From Euptelea pleiosperma (Eukaryota > Streptophyta > Magnoliopsida > Ranunculales > Eupteleaceae), in the NCBI GenBank assembly GCA_035048495.1, contig CM068546.1, forward strand, positions 9,598,435 through 9,662,434: 64,000 bases of DNA. Direction: 5' to 3'. Below the pieces are notes generated by a model. The model did no database searches and was not told where the DNA came from. It saw only the letters and a list, made by a program, of their open reading frames with translations. The first letter of the stretch is position 1, and each line of letters starts with the position of its first letter. This document shows positions 31,131-44,437 of the stretch, piece by piece. The translations under genes were made by a program, and so were the position numbers.

Positions 31131-32329
31131 TTCTCTGTCCATCTTCTCTTTATCCGGTGCACTTTATGATAGATGCTCCCTCACAAGCGCCAAGGCATCC
31201 CACGTGTTACCCTTCTGGTTCTTCTCAAATGACAGAATTACCCTTGGATTATGAAAGAGACGTTGGTTCTTAGATTATAGGGCGATTGGTATCATATGGG
31301 TCGGTTTTAGTCCGGGTACAGATCCAATTAGATAAGTCAGTTTTTGTTTTGATAGTAGCGCCAAACCCTGGTTAGTAAATTCGCGTATTATTCATGTTAA
31401 ATACGCGATATTTTTTTTGTTTTAAAGAAACGTTTAATATGGCTGTATAAAATAAAAAATCGGGAAAAATCGCTAATTTTAAGATTAAAATGAATAAAAC
31501 ACATGTTATTCGTAATTAATACATTGATTTTGCATATTTTTAAATTAAATAATGTATTAAACAGCCATATAAAATAATAATAAAAATTGGTAAAATTCAA
31601 GCTTTTTAAGGCTAAACGAATAGAGCACTTCAACAATGACCAGATTTTTATATCCTGAAACCGCCCGTTTTTTAATCTTTGATGTATGCCGAATTGCTAA
31701 CTATGTGCCGAACAAGGTTTTAAATGGTTCCTTAATGTTACCGTTATGATTGTTGATAACGGACGCTATAATGTTAAGCCAATTTTTTTTTGGAGATTTC
31801 AGCGTTATTTTCGTTATGATTGATGTTTTTTTTAAAACATAGTATCAGATCGAGACCAACAAAAATTTGGATTTATGGGTCGGTTGAGTCACGATTTAAA
31901 ATTTTGGAATGTTTCGTATGTTCGTTTCGTAAACCGAAACATTACAATACAATCTAATTCAATCAAATTAAAACAAAAACAGATAAATAAATATGATTTC
32001 ATGATTTTGAGAATGTTTCGTAATGTTTTGAAAATTTCATTGTTTTACTATTTTTCGATGTTTCGTAAATATTTCGTTTCGTTTTGTTTTGGAGTTTGTC
32101 TCAGTTTTTCACTTGACCAGAATTTCAAACCTTGGTCCCAGTTAAAGTATTGATGTACCTATCAGACCCTATTTCATATGTCGGCTTCTAGTTCTATCAG
32201 TTTCAATTCTGATTCTAATACTAAGACGGATAGTCCCAAACAAGATAATTACGACCGGAATTTGTTGGATAATGAATTAATAGGATACATTTGACAACCC
32301 TCGAGATGGATCCATTGGATTTGATCATT
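31130..32329. other. intergenic; possible MITE at about 31715-32134
   Basis: AT-rich. CAAGGTTTTAAATGGTTCC (31713) and TTTCAAACCTTGG (32125) form inverted ends like those of the Mutator-like MITEs elsewhere in the window, with GTTATGATTG/GTTTCGT words between. No target duplication was found. No gene. Confidence 0.4.
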
Positions 32330-33080
32330 TTAGTGGGATAATTTCTAGCCGTTTGATTTGAATTTTTTTTTTTTGCTTAATCTAAATCACCAATCAAACT
32401 GATGTTTGTTGTGTAGGTGCACCAAGAGGTGGGGGTAAATATCAGTGGGTCCAAAAAAAAAATGTTCCAACAATCAGATAGTCCTTCCCATCTGTTGAAT
32501 GTAGGGTGGCAGATAGTTAACCGTCGCTTTCACTTTCAGTACCTACCCATACCCAATGAGGAATGGGGACCATAAAATGGGATTTAATGTCCAAGTGACT
32601 TGAATAGACTTTGAGGGCAATTTCGTCACTAAACTATAATCTATGGTCCCTATCTTCAATAATTCAGCCATGGTGGGCCTTCCTCTCTCGTTTTTTTCTT
32701 CATTTTCTTTTTCCTTCTTTTTGTATGTGCTTTCCGATAAATTTAGGCTGTAGAAAATTTCTCATGTAGGGCTGTGAAGCCCATAAAAACACAACACGTG
32801 GCATATTCTTTTCTGCCTCACTGACCCATGAATGATTGGCCCACCACTTGATGGACCTACACACCAACAATCAGCCTGATTGCTGATCCCTAGCCATTCT
32901 ATTTTTGAGTACCAAACAAATATTCTCAACGGCTAGAAATCACCCCATTAAACAATGCTCGAATTTAATGGCAGGAAATGAGCAATCAAGATGATTGTTG
33001 GTGTGTAGGTCCATCATGGTGGGGCAAATCATTCATGGGTCAGTGGGCCCAAACGACTGTGCGACATGCTTGGCAGCTTC
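32330..33080. repeat. family B foldback pieces
   Basis: A one-armed piece (about 32360-32450: TAAATCACCAATCAAACTGA, GTGTAGGTGCACCAAGAGG). Then a complete palindrome of about 290 bp at 32785-33072, from CACGTGGCATATTC and TGACCCATGAATGATTGGCC to CAAATCATTCATGGGTCAGT. Non-coding. Confidence 0.7.
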
Positions 33081-33362
33081 TGGTGAGTCTTACAATTACA
33101 TCACTGATTAAACGATAGGAGAGCAGCCAACTTTTCTTTAGTCTTTGTTTCTTTGTAATCCACTTGCATGGTAGGCTCTTTTTGTCTGTATCGGATTTTT
33201 TTTTATTTTTTCAACTTGTCGACAGATCAGAGGAAGAAACCAGGGGTTTTACAAGAAAACAACTCACGGGCCGACTAGATTGGAGCCGTACATAGCTTGG
33301 GTGTCAAGAAATCCCAACCATCCAAGTGTTAGACCACTCTCCTCATGAGGCTATATGAAAAA

Positions 33363-33764
33363 GGACGGGATATTGGCACTTGCCTTTTAGCTGAGAAGAC
33401 CCACTTGCTCACCAAACCCACCTAAAAATCCTCCTTAACTCTTTACACCCAAGTCACTCTTGACACCCACCCACCGAAAAAGAAAACTTGCAGGCACAGG
33501 AGGAAAAGAAGAAGAGGAGGTACCTCCACCGCCAGTGCCGGTAAACTCCACCACTCTCTCTCTCTCTCTCGGGCTGCTTAGGCCGAGAGAGAGAGAGAGA
33601 GAGAGAGGTACCTGCTGCTATGGAGGCGGTGCCGCGGTGGCCTCCTCCTCTTCTTGGTTTTTTTTGGTTGGGTGGTGTGAGTGACAAAACTAGGGACATT
33701 TCTGTAAATTTTTTTGATTAAATGGGTCTCCTGAGCGAAAAGGCGAGTGCCAATATCCTGTCCC
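33363..33764. mobile_element. foldback MITE with perfect 9-bp target duplication
   Basis: TATGAAAAA stands at 33354-33362 and 33765-33773. The ends GGACGGGATATTGGCACTTG and, inverted, GGGACAGGATATTGGCACTC continue for about 40 bp (CCTTTT-GCT-AG-AGACCCA). The centre has a CT run and a GA run (33553-33608) that can pair as a hairpin. It is 402 bp and non-coding; small frames across it are artefacts. The 9-bp duplication suggests a Mutator-like origin. Confidence 0.92.
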
Positions 33765-33773
33765 TATGAAAAA

Positions 33774-35349
33774 CGAAGCATTCGGTTTATTAACTCTACT
33801 TAATAAGACATAAAATAAACAAACCGTTTCCGGTGATTTAAACAATGAAATTACTTTTGTACTTAATTATTAGTGATAAAAAAGTTTATTTATTATATAA
33901 ATTTTAAATAAATCTTTAATTCTAAATTATAATTAAATAAAAATAGTTAGTACATAGATATCATTAAAAAGATTGCATCGAGAACTTTCTAATGATGTCA
34001 TTTTTTTAACAATCTAACTTATGGATTGAAAGTTATGAAAACTCGAAGAATGTAAAGCAGAAGAACAAAAAAAAAATTCTAAAAAGATGTCAGCTCAGTT
34101 TTTGAAGAAGAGAAAATTTATGAAGCACCCATGTTTAATTATCCCAAACATTTATCTCTTATAAATAGATTAATTTTAGAATCAAAGACCATTTTACTTT
34201 TTTTAATATTTACGTAACTTCTTAAAATTACATGGCTATGCATGCGATTTATATAAAAAGTAGAGGTTATAGTTGGAAACAAATCTTTTGGCTTCAAATA
34301 ACCATAGAGAAGGTCGCTTCGCTTTATATATAGTATAAATTAGTTTAATCTCTTCATTCCTTAACGTGGTTAAAAAAAATTATTATAAAGTAGTTAAAAT
34401 GATGCAAGTGTTGGAGGATAAGGTAAGTGACAAATGTCTAATGAGCGGGGAAAAGGTAGTCCAGGAGACTCATCTAAGTCATTAGCTATTCGGGTTCCAT
34501 ATTCGTTAGACCAGGAGAACATAAAAGATTAGGATAGCTGAACGTAGAAAGAGAGAGAGAGAGAGAGATTCGGTCCCCTAGGAAAAGTTACCCTTGTCCC
34601 ATGTAGAAGTGACATGGCACCTATAACCATATTAATTGGTCACAAGTGTTAGATGCTCATTTGACAACTCTTCTCCCTTAGTATGTCAGTCCCCAAGGCA
34701 TGTACATGCGTGGACGTCTTATGTCGACGCCTCATACCAACACCTCATGTTGATGAAGGAATGAAGTCGATGAAGCGCCTTCACGGCTTCTTACGACGTA
34801 AAGATTATGCCCTGCGGACTTATCTCTGGACCTCAAATCCTATGTCTCTTATGTCACCTAAGTGCTGACTATGCATTGTTACTTTACTTTTACGTATTTT
34901 ATGTGGCTCTAAGTTTTCCATGTGGCATTCACATAAGCACATGCATATTGAAGCATCTACAAATGGTAAGGCTCCAACCTTATTATGTTATTTCATATTT
35001 AACATTAAAAACGTTGCAAGGTATTTAATGGTTATAGGGCAATCATAACAACCCTTAATTATAACGGTCAATAACATTGCCTACCCATTATGCTGTAATA
35101 ATGGTCCATTTTAAATGTTGGTATTTAGTTTACAATTTTATTTTAGAAAAAAAAAGTTTTTCGGAAATAAAATATTTATTTATTTTTAGTTGATTTGTAA
35201 CAATCTGGTTATTTTCCCTTTTTTTTTTATTATGCTTTAATTCTATGGTTTAGAGTTTAAGATATTACATTTAGATTTGGATTTTAAAATAACAAAGAAA
35301 CAGATATCAATCTTGTGATTTATAAAAGTAATGCAATACAGATTCATCA
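33774..35349. other. intergenic, nothing recognised
   Basis: AT-rich with a short (GA)n at 34548-34568. Frames at 34683 and 34807 are overlapping and show no known motif. Confidence 0.4.
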
Positions 35350-36039
35350 CACAAAAAAAGTCCTCCACCAACCCAGCCACACAAGGGAGAGATAATATCT
35401 TTTCTCCTACTCGAAAAATAATTTAATTTGGTGAATTAAACTGCACCTTGTACAGATAACAGATAAAAGATATGATTGTTAATTTCCTTCTTATAACTCA
35501 ATAATGTTGGAAAAAAAGGGTCACAAATAAGGAGCAAGATCTCTCATTACTAAATTCAAACTTCAAGCATCCAAACAGGTCTACATCCAAGCCATGCTCA
35601 AATAACAGCAGAAAGAACTGCCACACCTAGCAACTCATTGTGCAATTCAGCAACAGTTTAAATGAAGTTTACTTCCTATGACAACAAAGTAGTACAGAAA
35701 AAACTCTCAAAATTTATTTTCTGTTTTCTGGTGAATATATTATTATTTCGTCATTTGTATGGACCCACCATCCCCTACTGTAATCATACATCACCATCAA
35801 ATGATTGTTAAGAATTGTTGGACCTGCAACATTCCTAAGCAATCTCAGGAAGCAATTCAAACAAATCCTCAAAGCACACTAGAGCCATCAACAATAAACC
35901 GAACACATTTAAAAATAAATAAAAAATTCGTTAGTGAGAGTACATTACATCGATATATGAAGAAATGTGCAGATATGGGGAAAAGGATTCCCAATCAACA
36001 AAAAAGGAAATATACACCAAGCAAGTCAATGGAAGAATT

Positions 36040-37380
36040 ATAAACTAGATCACCAATAATAACAAACTTCCAATTTTTAGCAACTCCCATCTTGATTTCT
36101 TGGAAATCTTTCACAGCAGACAGCAGACACCCATTTGATCAAAAGCTACCCAATAACATTGCAAACATCAGGCATTGAGCGGCTACAATCCTTAAAGATC
36201 TAGCTATCCTACTCTTTTCAAACACCTCACATAGTGAAGAATTTCCAAAAGTTTTTTCCAATAACACCAAATGATGAACCCAACCAAGAAAAGTAAACAT
36301 ACCCAATGTTTCTAGGGAATACCCAATTAATTGCTAAACAAGGAGAGAAAGAAGCAGTAGACCTCCTCGACAAACTTACAATGAACGAACAGGTGAATAA
36401 TATTTCTTAGTGCTCCTTCGTTACACATGATGCACCTATTCTGAATGGTCATTCTACAAACAACAATAAAACATTTGTCCAAGAAAACCATCCAAATGAA
36501 TGCTTCTACTTTAGAAGGACTGGGGTTTTCTCAATCTTCTCAATTGAAGACTTTTCCCCAGAGAAGCCAACCAACGAATCATAAAAAGATCGAAAAGAGA
36601 AATTTTCCTTCATATTCTCTCTCCAACACACAAATGTCCTCCTTATCGATAGAACTATGAATCTCCTATGCCCTCCCCAATCTCCCTTTCTAATAAGTTT
36701 ATCCTAAGAAATGGGCAGCAAACAACATCTTTGTTTCTTCAGTAAAAAAAAAAAGAAGGTGATTCACCGATAATCCCCTGAAAGGAGTCGATCTGCATAC
36801 AAAAAATGACTCCTCATCAACACCACAATAGTGTGCCAAACATCCAGTAACAACTCAACCCCATTGAAAATCTTTTTACCCCCTTGGAGTATTTCGATTG
36901 CCTCCTCCTTTAGGGTAAAATAAACAGCAGCAAACCTACTCCAAATTTTTTAACCCTGACTTGACAGGAGGTTCTCCACCCCTTGAAACCCACTTACAAA
37001 TTGTTCTCTAGAGTTAAAAGTTACAGAACTTTCGATACAGCAGCATTTCAAGAATGCTTCCCTCTCCTTCATCCAACCCAAATCAGTCACTACTTTAAGA
37101 ATTCAATCCCCCAAATTAAAAGAAATACCTCCAAACCCAGAACATTTCTCCAATCTGTAGCCTCCTTGTAAGAGGAGAAAATACCTGGTTTGCAGTGTTC
37201 CTTCCTATCATCAGCCAAGAAATGTGGCTTCATTAATTTGGGAAGGATCAACACCAGCACAAACACTACAGAGACCATCAAGCTCTTGCTTAAACGGCGT
37301 AGAATTCCCACTCCATTCAACCTTGCCCCAACCTCAAGCTGTTTGTTACTTTTCGAAGTTCCAAACAATACTTTAAAACT
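36040..37380 (-). mobile_element. L1-type LINE relic inside the duplicated block
   Basis: Same relic as in SBP1 intron 3 (about 51540-52830). The minus strand gives decayed zinc-knuckle-end text near 36400-36560 and a reverse-transcriptase-like HFLADD near 37200 (compare FADD). Stops and shifts are frequent. Its presence in both copies shows it was in the intron before the duplication. Confidence 0.65.
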
Positions 37381-38415
37381 TTTCCACTACCATCTAACTG
37401 AAAAGTCATATACCAAAACCTATGTTACCTACACTCTTCAAAACCCCCCACTAAACAACACGACAGGTATATGAGTATGGGATCCATGTACGATGTTGCT
37501 CAGGCATGCACAAATATCTCATGTTAAAATGTTTTTGATTGGTATATCTCATGTTAAAATATATTTAAAAAAGCATGAATGCATTTTAAAAAATAACAAA
37601 ATATTGATGAAAATTATTTTAATACCAGAAAATATTATAACATTAAGTGTATAGTTGTCTCCCAGTACCCTAAGAGTTCAGGGTCTAGCAAGTCTGGCAC
37701 TGAGAACCATACCCATATCTGACTCCCATGCTCTTACCCAGGTAACATAGATCCAGACTATCAAACCTTTTAGCCTTACGCTCCTTCCCAAGGCAACCTA
37801 GTTAAACCCCTCATTTTCTCTCTTGTCCAACTCAAAGGTAATCCTATTGAATCAATAACACTATCAATAGATATGGCTGAGATTATGTAAGCACGCAAAT
37901 TACAACATGGATAAGTTACATTTTAGCAATGTTTTACTACCAAAATAAAGTGAATAATGGCATCCATGTTGTTATTGTACATTCCAACCCCTCCAATACA
38001 AGATGTCTCAATAATTTAGCTACTCATTGGTGGGAAAAGGTGTACATAGACATGTTTTGTACATAAGGAATTCTCCTTCCTAGTTTTGTTCTTTTATTAA
38101 GAAGACTTACTTTTCAAGAGAAAATAAAATACATATAACGCAAGCTCGGAGATCAGTTTCAATTATTGAGTACTGATAGAAAGCTTTTACAAAGGTAACA
38201 TAAAAATGTTAATATTTTTATGATGCTTCACTCATTTTGCAAGGTTAGGCCGAAAAAGAAAAATGAACAAAAGGACCCGAAAACAACTTGAGGGCAAATA
38301 AACTATAGAACTTAAAGAAAGTAGAAATCTAGGCATCAATTAAAACTCCCACCAACAGCCTACAAATGAGGACCACATCCAGTTGCATTTCTCACAGTCA
38401 AACAACAAGACTAAC

Positions 38416-39471
38416 CTTCCCTTCACATTGAACTCCAAGTCTTTTGAACAATATATTCAGGCTCAACAACTTTATGCAAATGGGAACCCTTGGACTCTTT
38501 TGTGCGTTAAATCACATATATGTGACCCAGCCTGAAAGAAAGAATAGAAGAACTACAGCTCAGTGATGATGACTTTTTTAAATCAGTAGATAGAAAGCCA
38601 ATGGCTAACTGCTATCCATGAATTCAATAACATCAAATGCATTCATAAATAAAAGTTTAGTATATTCAAAGAGAAGGAACCTGTAAAATATTGGTGAAGA
38701 AGAAAACCAGTTAATTTTTTACCTATATAGTCTAGATTAAATTCATGAAGACATTATGACAGTGAATCTTGTTGGTGAAAGTAGATTATAAAATCAATTT
38801 AGCTATGAAATCAAAGAATTATCAAATGCATGAACAAATAAAATACTCAAGCATATAATAAGGTAAAAGGGGAGAATACTAGTGGAGCAGAAAATAGTAT
38901 TCTTTGTTCGCTAGCTGGGCCTCTGGTACCTAATTTTATAAGGTACTTGGGGGTTTGTTATCATAAGTCTACGGATACATAGGAATAAACATTAAAAGAT
39001 CCATTAAAATCAACAAATGGTTTTGGGTAATTATTTCAAAACATCTCTAGAGCTTCAAGAGTTCTTTCTTAAGATAAGAGCCAATTGGGTACATTGGGTT
39101 ACTAGGGCGTAGATGATTATTTTATATCTCCTCTATCTGCATTTTTCTGGTCATCCCAAAATACCACTAAAATTTTTAAGTAACCATATTGAATTGTTCC
39201 ATTCTACCATAAAGACTGGATTCCAAATGATCTGCAAGTTTAAAATTTAGCTCCACTGAAATTTAATGATCCGACTCTTACAGCAATGATGGCAAGATCA
39301 GAAAACCGATCTGTTGATGGATCTCAATGGTAAGAGCTGCACGTGTTCTAGCCAGAATGTAGTTCATCATCCAAATAAGGCATAGGCAGCCTACGGACAA
39401 CTTTTGAACAAGTAGGTGACTTGGATCAACGTCTACTGTAGCAAGGAAATCAGGCTTCTCTCTTCCTGTTC
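38416..39471 (-). pseudogene. SBP1 pseudogene, broken exons 3 and 2
   Basis: Exon 2 remains at 39282-39471 (190 bp against 196 in the gene) and exon 3 at 38416-38531 (116 bp against 228). In exon 2 the redox motif CSSC reads CSSY, an in-frame stop lies just before it and another replaces the following glycine, and small indels shift the frame. Exon 3 has lost 112 bp between two AGTC words, which is not a multiple of three. Flanking AG/GT splice dinucleotides are still visible. No product is possible. Confidence 0.9.
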
Positions 39472-39720
39472 CTACATAGATAATAAACCATGAGAAAAAC
39501 TTGACACATTATACGTTGAAAGTCAGATGAAAAATGATCAAAATTATTAAAAAATTGAGAGAGACTGACGAGAGGACAGAGTCCCAAGATGGTTTTCCTA
39601 TCATAAGCAATAATCTAGCTCTGTGTTTTTTTGTTCTAACAAACGGAAAAGAAGGAAAGATTTTTGTTTTTAGGCAAAAGGTCAATTAAGCACAATGCCA
39701 ACTGAGGCACCAGACAAACA

Positions 39721-40194
39721 CCAACATAAAGAACTATTGAACACAAATACTTCTTGAAAATAGAAGTTGGGAAATTAAAAAATAATTTCATAGAATACTA
39801 CGAGGAGTACGCTTTTCTTTATCAAAGAGATATGGAATTGTGATGTCAGCTCCCAATTTCAACCATACAATGACTGTATTTTACGACTAAAATACATCAG
39901 ATATACAGTAGAGTCAGTGAGTAGAGAAAATCAAGGAACACCATGACTGCAATAGTAAGATATGGTGAAAAATATGAAACTTACAAGTCTCCAATTCACA
40001 GAAGCGCAACATTGTGCCTTTTGATTGACATGTAATCCACATCCCCATAAATCTGTCCAAGTCAAACCAAGAAACAGCTGCTATGTAGCCTAAATTCAAT
40101 GCATGCCAGAATAATCATTGCAACCACACACTATCATAGATATATCTCATTTGACACTTCTGTTTTAACAAATTCAGAAAATGTCCACCCAAAG
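39721..40194. other. 3' flank of the PPR gene
   Basis: AT-rich sequence between the duplicated block and the PPR stop codon. It probably includes the PPR 3' untranslated region. Nothing else is seen. Confidence 0.4.
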
Positions 40195-42030
40195 TCACCA
40201 AAAATCACCACATGAGCATCTCCCATCCTTGAAATGGTGAAAACGAGTCGCATCTCGGACAACAATCTCTCTCTGCGTGATACTGCTAATCAACTTCAGA
40301 ACCATGTGGCAATCCCCACAAACACGAAGATTTTTTACGACTCTAATTGTTGTTCCGGGAACGGACTTTAGCAACCCATAAGCCACAGCCAACCTCTCAC
40401 TATGACCAAACAGCTGTTCTTCCTTCTCATGATTTTCCATGTCATGTAACACAAAGCTAGTATCCGGAACATAACCTCTTTTCTTCATCTCCATACTCAA
40501 CTCAGTGAGCAATCCAAGAATATTGTCTTTGATATGATGCAACACTTCCCCAGCATAAAACACCTGGCTCTCCTTACCCAAGTTGACCCAACTATAACCA
40601 GGTTCTTTTCTAACCGCCATAACTGCCATCAGCTTCCTCACTTTGGACACATCATCCCACATGCCAGCACCAGCATAGGTATTGGATAAGAGTATATAGA
40701 TTGAAGGATCTTGCAGTTTTAAGTTTAGTAGATGATTAGCAATCCTAATTCCCATTTGGGTATTCCCATGAAGCTTGCAAGCACTTAATAAAGCAGACCA
40801 AGTAGCTTCATCCGGTTCAAATGGCATCATTTTAATGAGATTGAAAGCCTCAGCAAGATGCCCTGATCGACCAAGAAGATCCAACAAGCAAGTATAATGA
40901 TGCAAAGAGGGATTAATTCCATAATCTTCAGTCATGGAATTAAAAAGACGACGACCTTTGCCAACTAAACCCGCGTGGCTGCAAGCATAAATCAGTCCTA
41001 CGAAGGTGACTTCATTCGGTTCCAATCCCTCCAAAACCATCTCATCAAACAAAGTTAATGACTCCTCGGCTTGTCCGTGCTGAGCTTTCCCGACAATAAT
41101 TGTAGTCCACGAAACTACGTCTCTTTTGTGGATTCTATCAAAGACATCTTTTGCAGCAAAAATATCACTACATTTGGCATACATATCTACAAGTGCATTA
41201 CTAACGAACACACTAGACTCATAGCCAAGAACCATGACAAGGCAATGAATCTGCTTTCCCAACTCCAACACAGCCAAATTAGCTGAAGCTCCAATAACAC
41301 TCGAAAGAACAAAAGGGTCTTCAATTTGGATCCCTTCCCTCCGCATATCCACAAAGAGTTTTAATGCATCAATCCCATTTCCTGTCTGCACAATCCCGGA
41401 AATCAAAGCTGTCCAAGAGAAGAGATCCTTCACCGGCATTCTCCGTAAAACCTCAACAGCATCCAAATTGCGGCCATTTCGGGCATACCCAGAAATCATA
41501 GCCGTCCAACAAACAGAATTCTTCCAAGAAATTGAGTCAAAAACCCGACAGGCTTCATCTGGTAACCCACATTTTGAATACATATCAACGAGGGATGATT
41601 TTACAACATCGTCATCCTGAAACGGTGACGAGACAAAGCGGGCGTGGACTTGCTTGCCCTGCTTAGCAGCAGTCAAGCTGGAGCAGGCCTTGACAAGAGT
41701 GGCGAAGACATAATTATCAGGTAGTAACCAATCAACTGAGAACATGCTGGGGAAGATGGACAGGGTTTGTTGGGGTAGGTCGGCTTGGTTGTGGGCGGTG
41801 AGTATGGAAGCCCATGAGACGGGGTCTCTTTGGGGCAATTGGTCGAACAGGTCGAGGGCGTCTCGGAGGAGACCACATTTGCCATACATATCGATGAGGT
41901 TGTTGGGGAGGGGTGCGCATTGTTCCAGGCCAGTTTTGATGATTTGGGCGTGGAGTTTCTTGCCCTGAAATGGTGTTTGTCGTTTGGCACAAGCTTGGAG
42001 TTGCTTGAGAAGGTGGCGAGAGCAGTGCAT
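40195..42030 (-). CDS. PLS-DYW pentatricopeptide repeat protein (At4g14050-like)
   Basis: Organelle RNA-binding protein of the class that directs C-to-U editing. The 611-residue, intronless frame has PPR repeats from about residue 25 ([20 protein letters not shown]) to about 420, then E and E+ motifs, then a DYW deaminase domain. The domain shows the zinc/catalytic HSE (543-545), the CGDC pair (571, 574) and a C-terminal CSCGDFW, a DYW variant. An in-frame TGA directly precedes the ATG at 42030, so the start is fixed. Overall wording strongly resembles Arabidopsis At4g14050 (mitochondrial; reported as MEF35, as I recall). The presumed target is a set of mitochondrial transcripts. The targeting peptide is short and not obvious, so the organelle is inferred from the homologue. 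Confidence 0.94.
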   Translation of the reverse strand: MHCSRHLLKQLQACAKRQTPFQGKKLHAQIIKTGLEQCAPLPNNLIDMYGKCGLLRDALDLFDQLPQRDPVSWASILTAHNQADLPQQTLSIFPSMFSVDWLLPDNYVFATLVKACSSLTAAKQGKQVHARFVSSPFQDDDVVKSSLVDMYSKCGLPDEACRVFDSISWKNSVCWTAMISGYARNGRNLDAVEVLRRMPVKDLFSWTALISGIVQTGNGIDALKLFVDMRREGIQIEDPFVLSSVIGASANLAVLELGKQIHCLVMVLGYESSVFVSNALVDMYAKCSDIFAAKDVFDRIHKRDVVSWTTIIVGKAQHGQAEESLTLFDEMVLEGLEPNEVTFVGLIYACSHAGLVGKGRRLFNSMTEDYGINPSLHHYTCLLDLLGRSGHLAEAFNLIKMMPFEPDEATWSALLSACKLHGNTQMGIRIANHLLNLKLQDPSIYILLSNTYAGAGMWDDVSKVRKLMAVMAVRKEPGYSWVNLGKESQVFYAGEVLHHIKDNILGLLTELSMEMKKRGYVPDTSFVLHDMENHEKEEQLFGHSERLAVAYGLLKSVPGTTIRVVKNLRVCGDCHMVLKLISSITQREIVVRDATRFHHFKDGRCSCGDFW

Positions 42031-42221
42031 TCATTCGTTTCCCTTTTATCACGACCTCCTTTATTTTTTTATCACGACCTCCTTCTTTGTCAGTAATTCA
42101 AAATCTTTGATCCTCCAACGGTCATTCACCACGAATGGTGTGGTGTGGTTACAGCAACAGGTTCAATTGAGTTTGGGTCGATCTTGTTGGACCAAATCAA
42201 TAATTCGGGTAAATTTTCTAT
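42031..42221 (-). promoter_or_regulatory. 5' flank of the PPR gene
   Basis: About 190 bp between the PPR start codon and the MITE at 42222. It probably holds the leader and core promoter. A 17-bp phrase TTTTTATCACGACCTCC is repeated at 42047 and 42066. No clear TATA box. Confidence 0.35.
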
Positions 42222-42426
42222 GGGTCGGGCTCAGGGGACCCCTTTTCTGACCCCTCTAGGAGTGTTCTCGGCCGTGGATTCCGAGGATCCAATGGTGGAT
42301 GGTAGCGCTGAGCTGGTATTCATTTTTTTTTACTTTTTGCCAACGCTCAAACACCGTTAGATTCCTGAATCCAGCGGCCGAGAACACGACTCCTGAGAAG
42401 GGTCAGAAAAGGGGGTTCTTGGAGCC
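42222..42426. mobile_element. GGGGACCCC MITE copy B, perfect 9-bp target duplication
   Basis: ATTTTCTAT stands at 42213-42221 and 42427-42435. The ends GGGTCGGGCTCAGGGGACCC and, inverted, GGCTCCAAGAACCCCCTTTT match the copy at 18992-19174. Subterminal GAACACTCC/CTCGGCCG is also inverted. It is 205 bp, about 190 bp upstream of the PPR start codon. Confidence 0.92.
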
Positions 42427-42671
42427 ATTTTCTATTTACCTTCCCCATTAGATAGCTCAGTACATGATGTACCTGAAAATTTCTTTTGGGCCCAATGATA
42501 CCATGAATGTTTGGTGGAGATCATAGGTAGTAAGTTTTTTTTTTTTTTTTTGTTGGGGAGGGGTGCGCATTTATTATAGACGAATTTTACGATTTTGTGG
42601 AAACATAAAAGGGCAGAGATATTGCCACCCACGTTTCTACACTGTTCACCCACTTAAAAAAAATTAATGAC

Positions 42672-43439
<768 letters not shown>

Positions 43440-43720
43440 CACCTCGGGTGAAACTCCATTGCCCGCCCACGATGACCGTCTCTGATACAGTAGGAGGCAA
43501 GTGGCACACTTTTAGAGGATGTTAACCGTATGAATGTTTTGTCAATCCATAGATGGGCCTACCAATAAAAATTCAGCATGATCAGTGATTTTTAAGCGTT
43601 GGATTGGAGTCATTTTCATGGGTTGATTTTGACCATAGGAATTTGAACATTATTGACCATTATTTGGGTATAAGGATCCAAAGGTTTGAAATCACCAATC
43701 AGGTTGATTTTTGGTAAACT
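43440..43720. repeat. family A foldback copy, right arm truncated
   Basis: Left arm with GGCAAGTGGCACACTTTTAG, AACCGTATGAATGTTTTGTC and AGCATGATCAGTGATTTTTA, centre CATGGGTTGATTTTGACCAT, then the inner right arm GAAATCACCAATCAGGTTGA, stopping after TTTTTGG. Confidence 0.7.
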
Positions 43721-44437
43721 TATTCAAATGTTTTTATTTCTTTTTGATAAACCTTGTTCTTAGCTTCTTATATTATAATGCATTGATATCAGTTGAATGA
43801 GTGAAAATGGATTTACTTCAATCTTGTTAGCATATGATATTTTAGCAATTGATATTTATTTGAGTACGTTAATTGTCAGAAGATGGATAGATCAACTTCC
43901 CGTTGTAATGGATCACGACCACTTCCAACGACCATTTATAAAGTTAAGTGATAAATGTTCTATTTTGCTATAATTATCCTAATTTCAATAAGTTTTATCA
44001 GAATTGTCCTATGTAAATCTCTAAGTTTATACATAAATACATGTGTTTTCTCTTCATCGTTGCATAAGACTTATTTTTCTGATCAAAATGATATATTCGC
44101 ATGTATTCATACTGATAGAAATCGAAAGTCTATTGATAATAGCTTGAATTGGCGATTAAATTGAACCTAACAAAGCTCTTATATAGACCATTACAAGAGT
44201 CTAATAAAAAAATAAAATGATATCTTAATATTTCAGAATCAAATCTAGTCAATAATCTTAATCAATACTTTGACAACCAGGAGAATATGTAATGAGATAC
44301 ACCAATATTGATATGGTATATCTCACATGACTTATTACAATGGTATTCTCTAATACTACCCCCTTAAACTCATGGGGATTGAAGATCAACGATTGTCGTG
44401 AGTTTGTCGAAATTCAGTGCCTTGAAAATTGATTGTC
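43721..44437. other. intergenic, nothing recognised
   Basis: AT-rich, no recognisable coding sequence or repeat ends. Confidence 0.4.

Larger units (their letters stand above)
35350..39720 (-). repeat. segmental duplicate of SBP1 intron 3 to intron 1
   Basis: This block aligns by eye, in the same orientation, with about 50830-54840. Matches include the AAACTGCACCTTGTACAGAT region, CCCTAAGAGTTCAGGGT (37667 against 53058), exon 3, exon 2 and the sequence upstream of exon 2. It carries no exon 1 and no exons 4-7, so the copy was partial from the start or has lost its ends. Divergence is moderate, with many small indels. Confidence 0.88.

Noticed and set aside
33454..33699. Frames on both strands of 74-81 codons
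   Set aside because: They lie wholly within a MITE with 9-bp target duplication and CT/GA runs.
36983..37474. Open frames on both strands of 62-94 codons in the SBP1 duplicate
   Set aside because: They fall in the degraded LINE relic, and the corresponding region of SBP1 intron 3 is broken differently.
41673..42052. Frames of about 105 codons overlapping the PPR start
   Set aside because: Shadows in other frames of the PPR coding sequence; the PPR frame has full motif structure.
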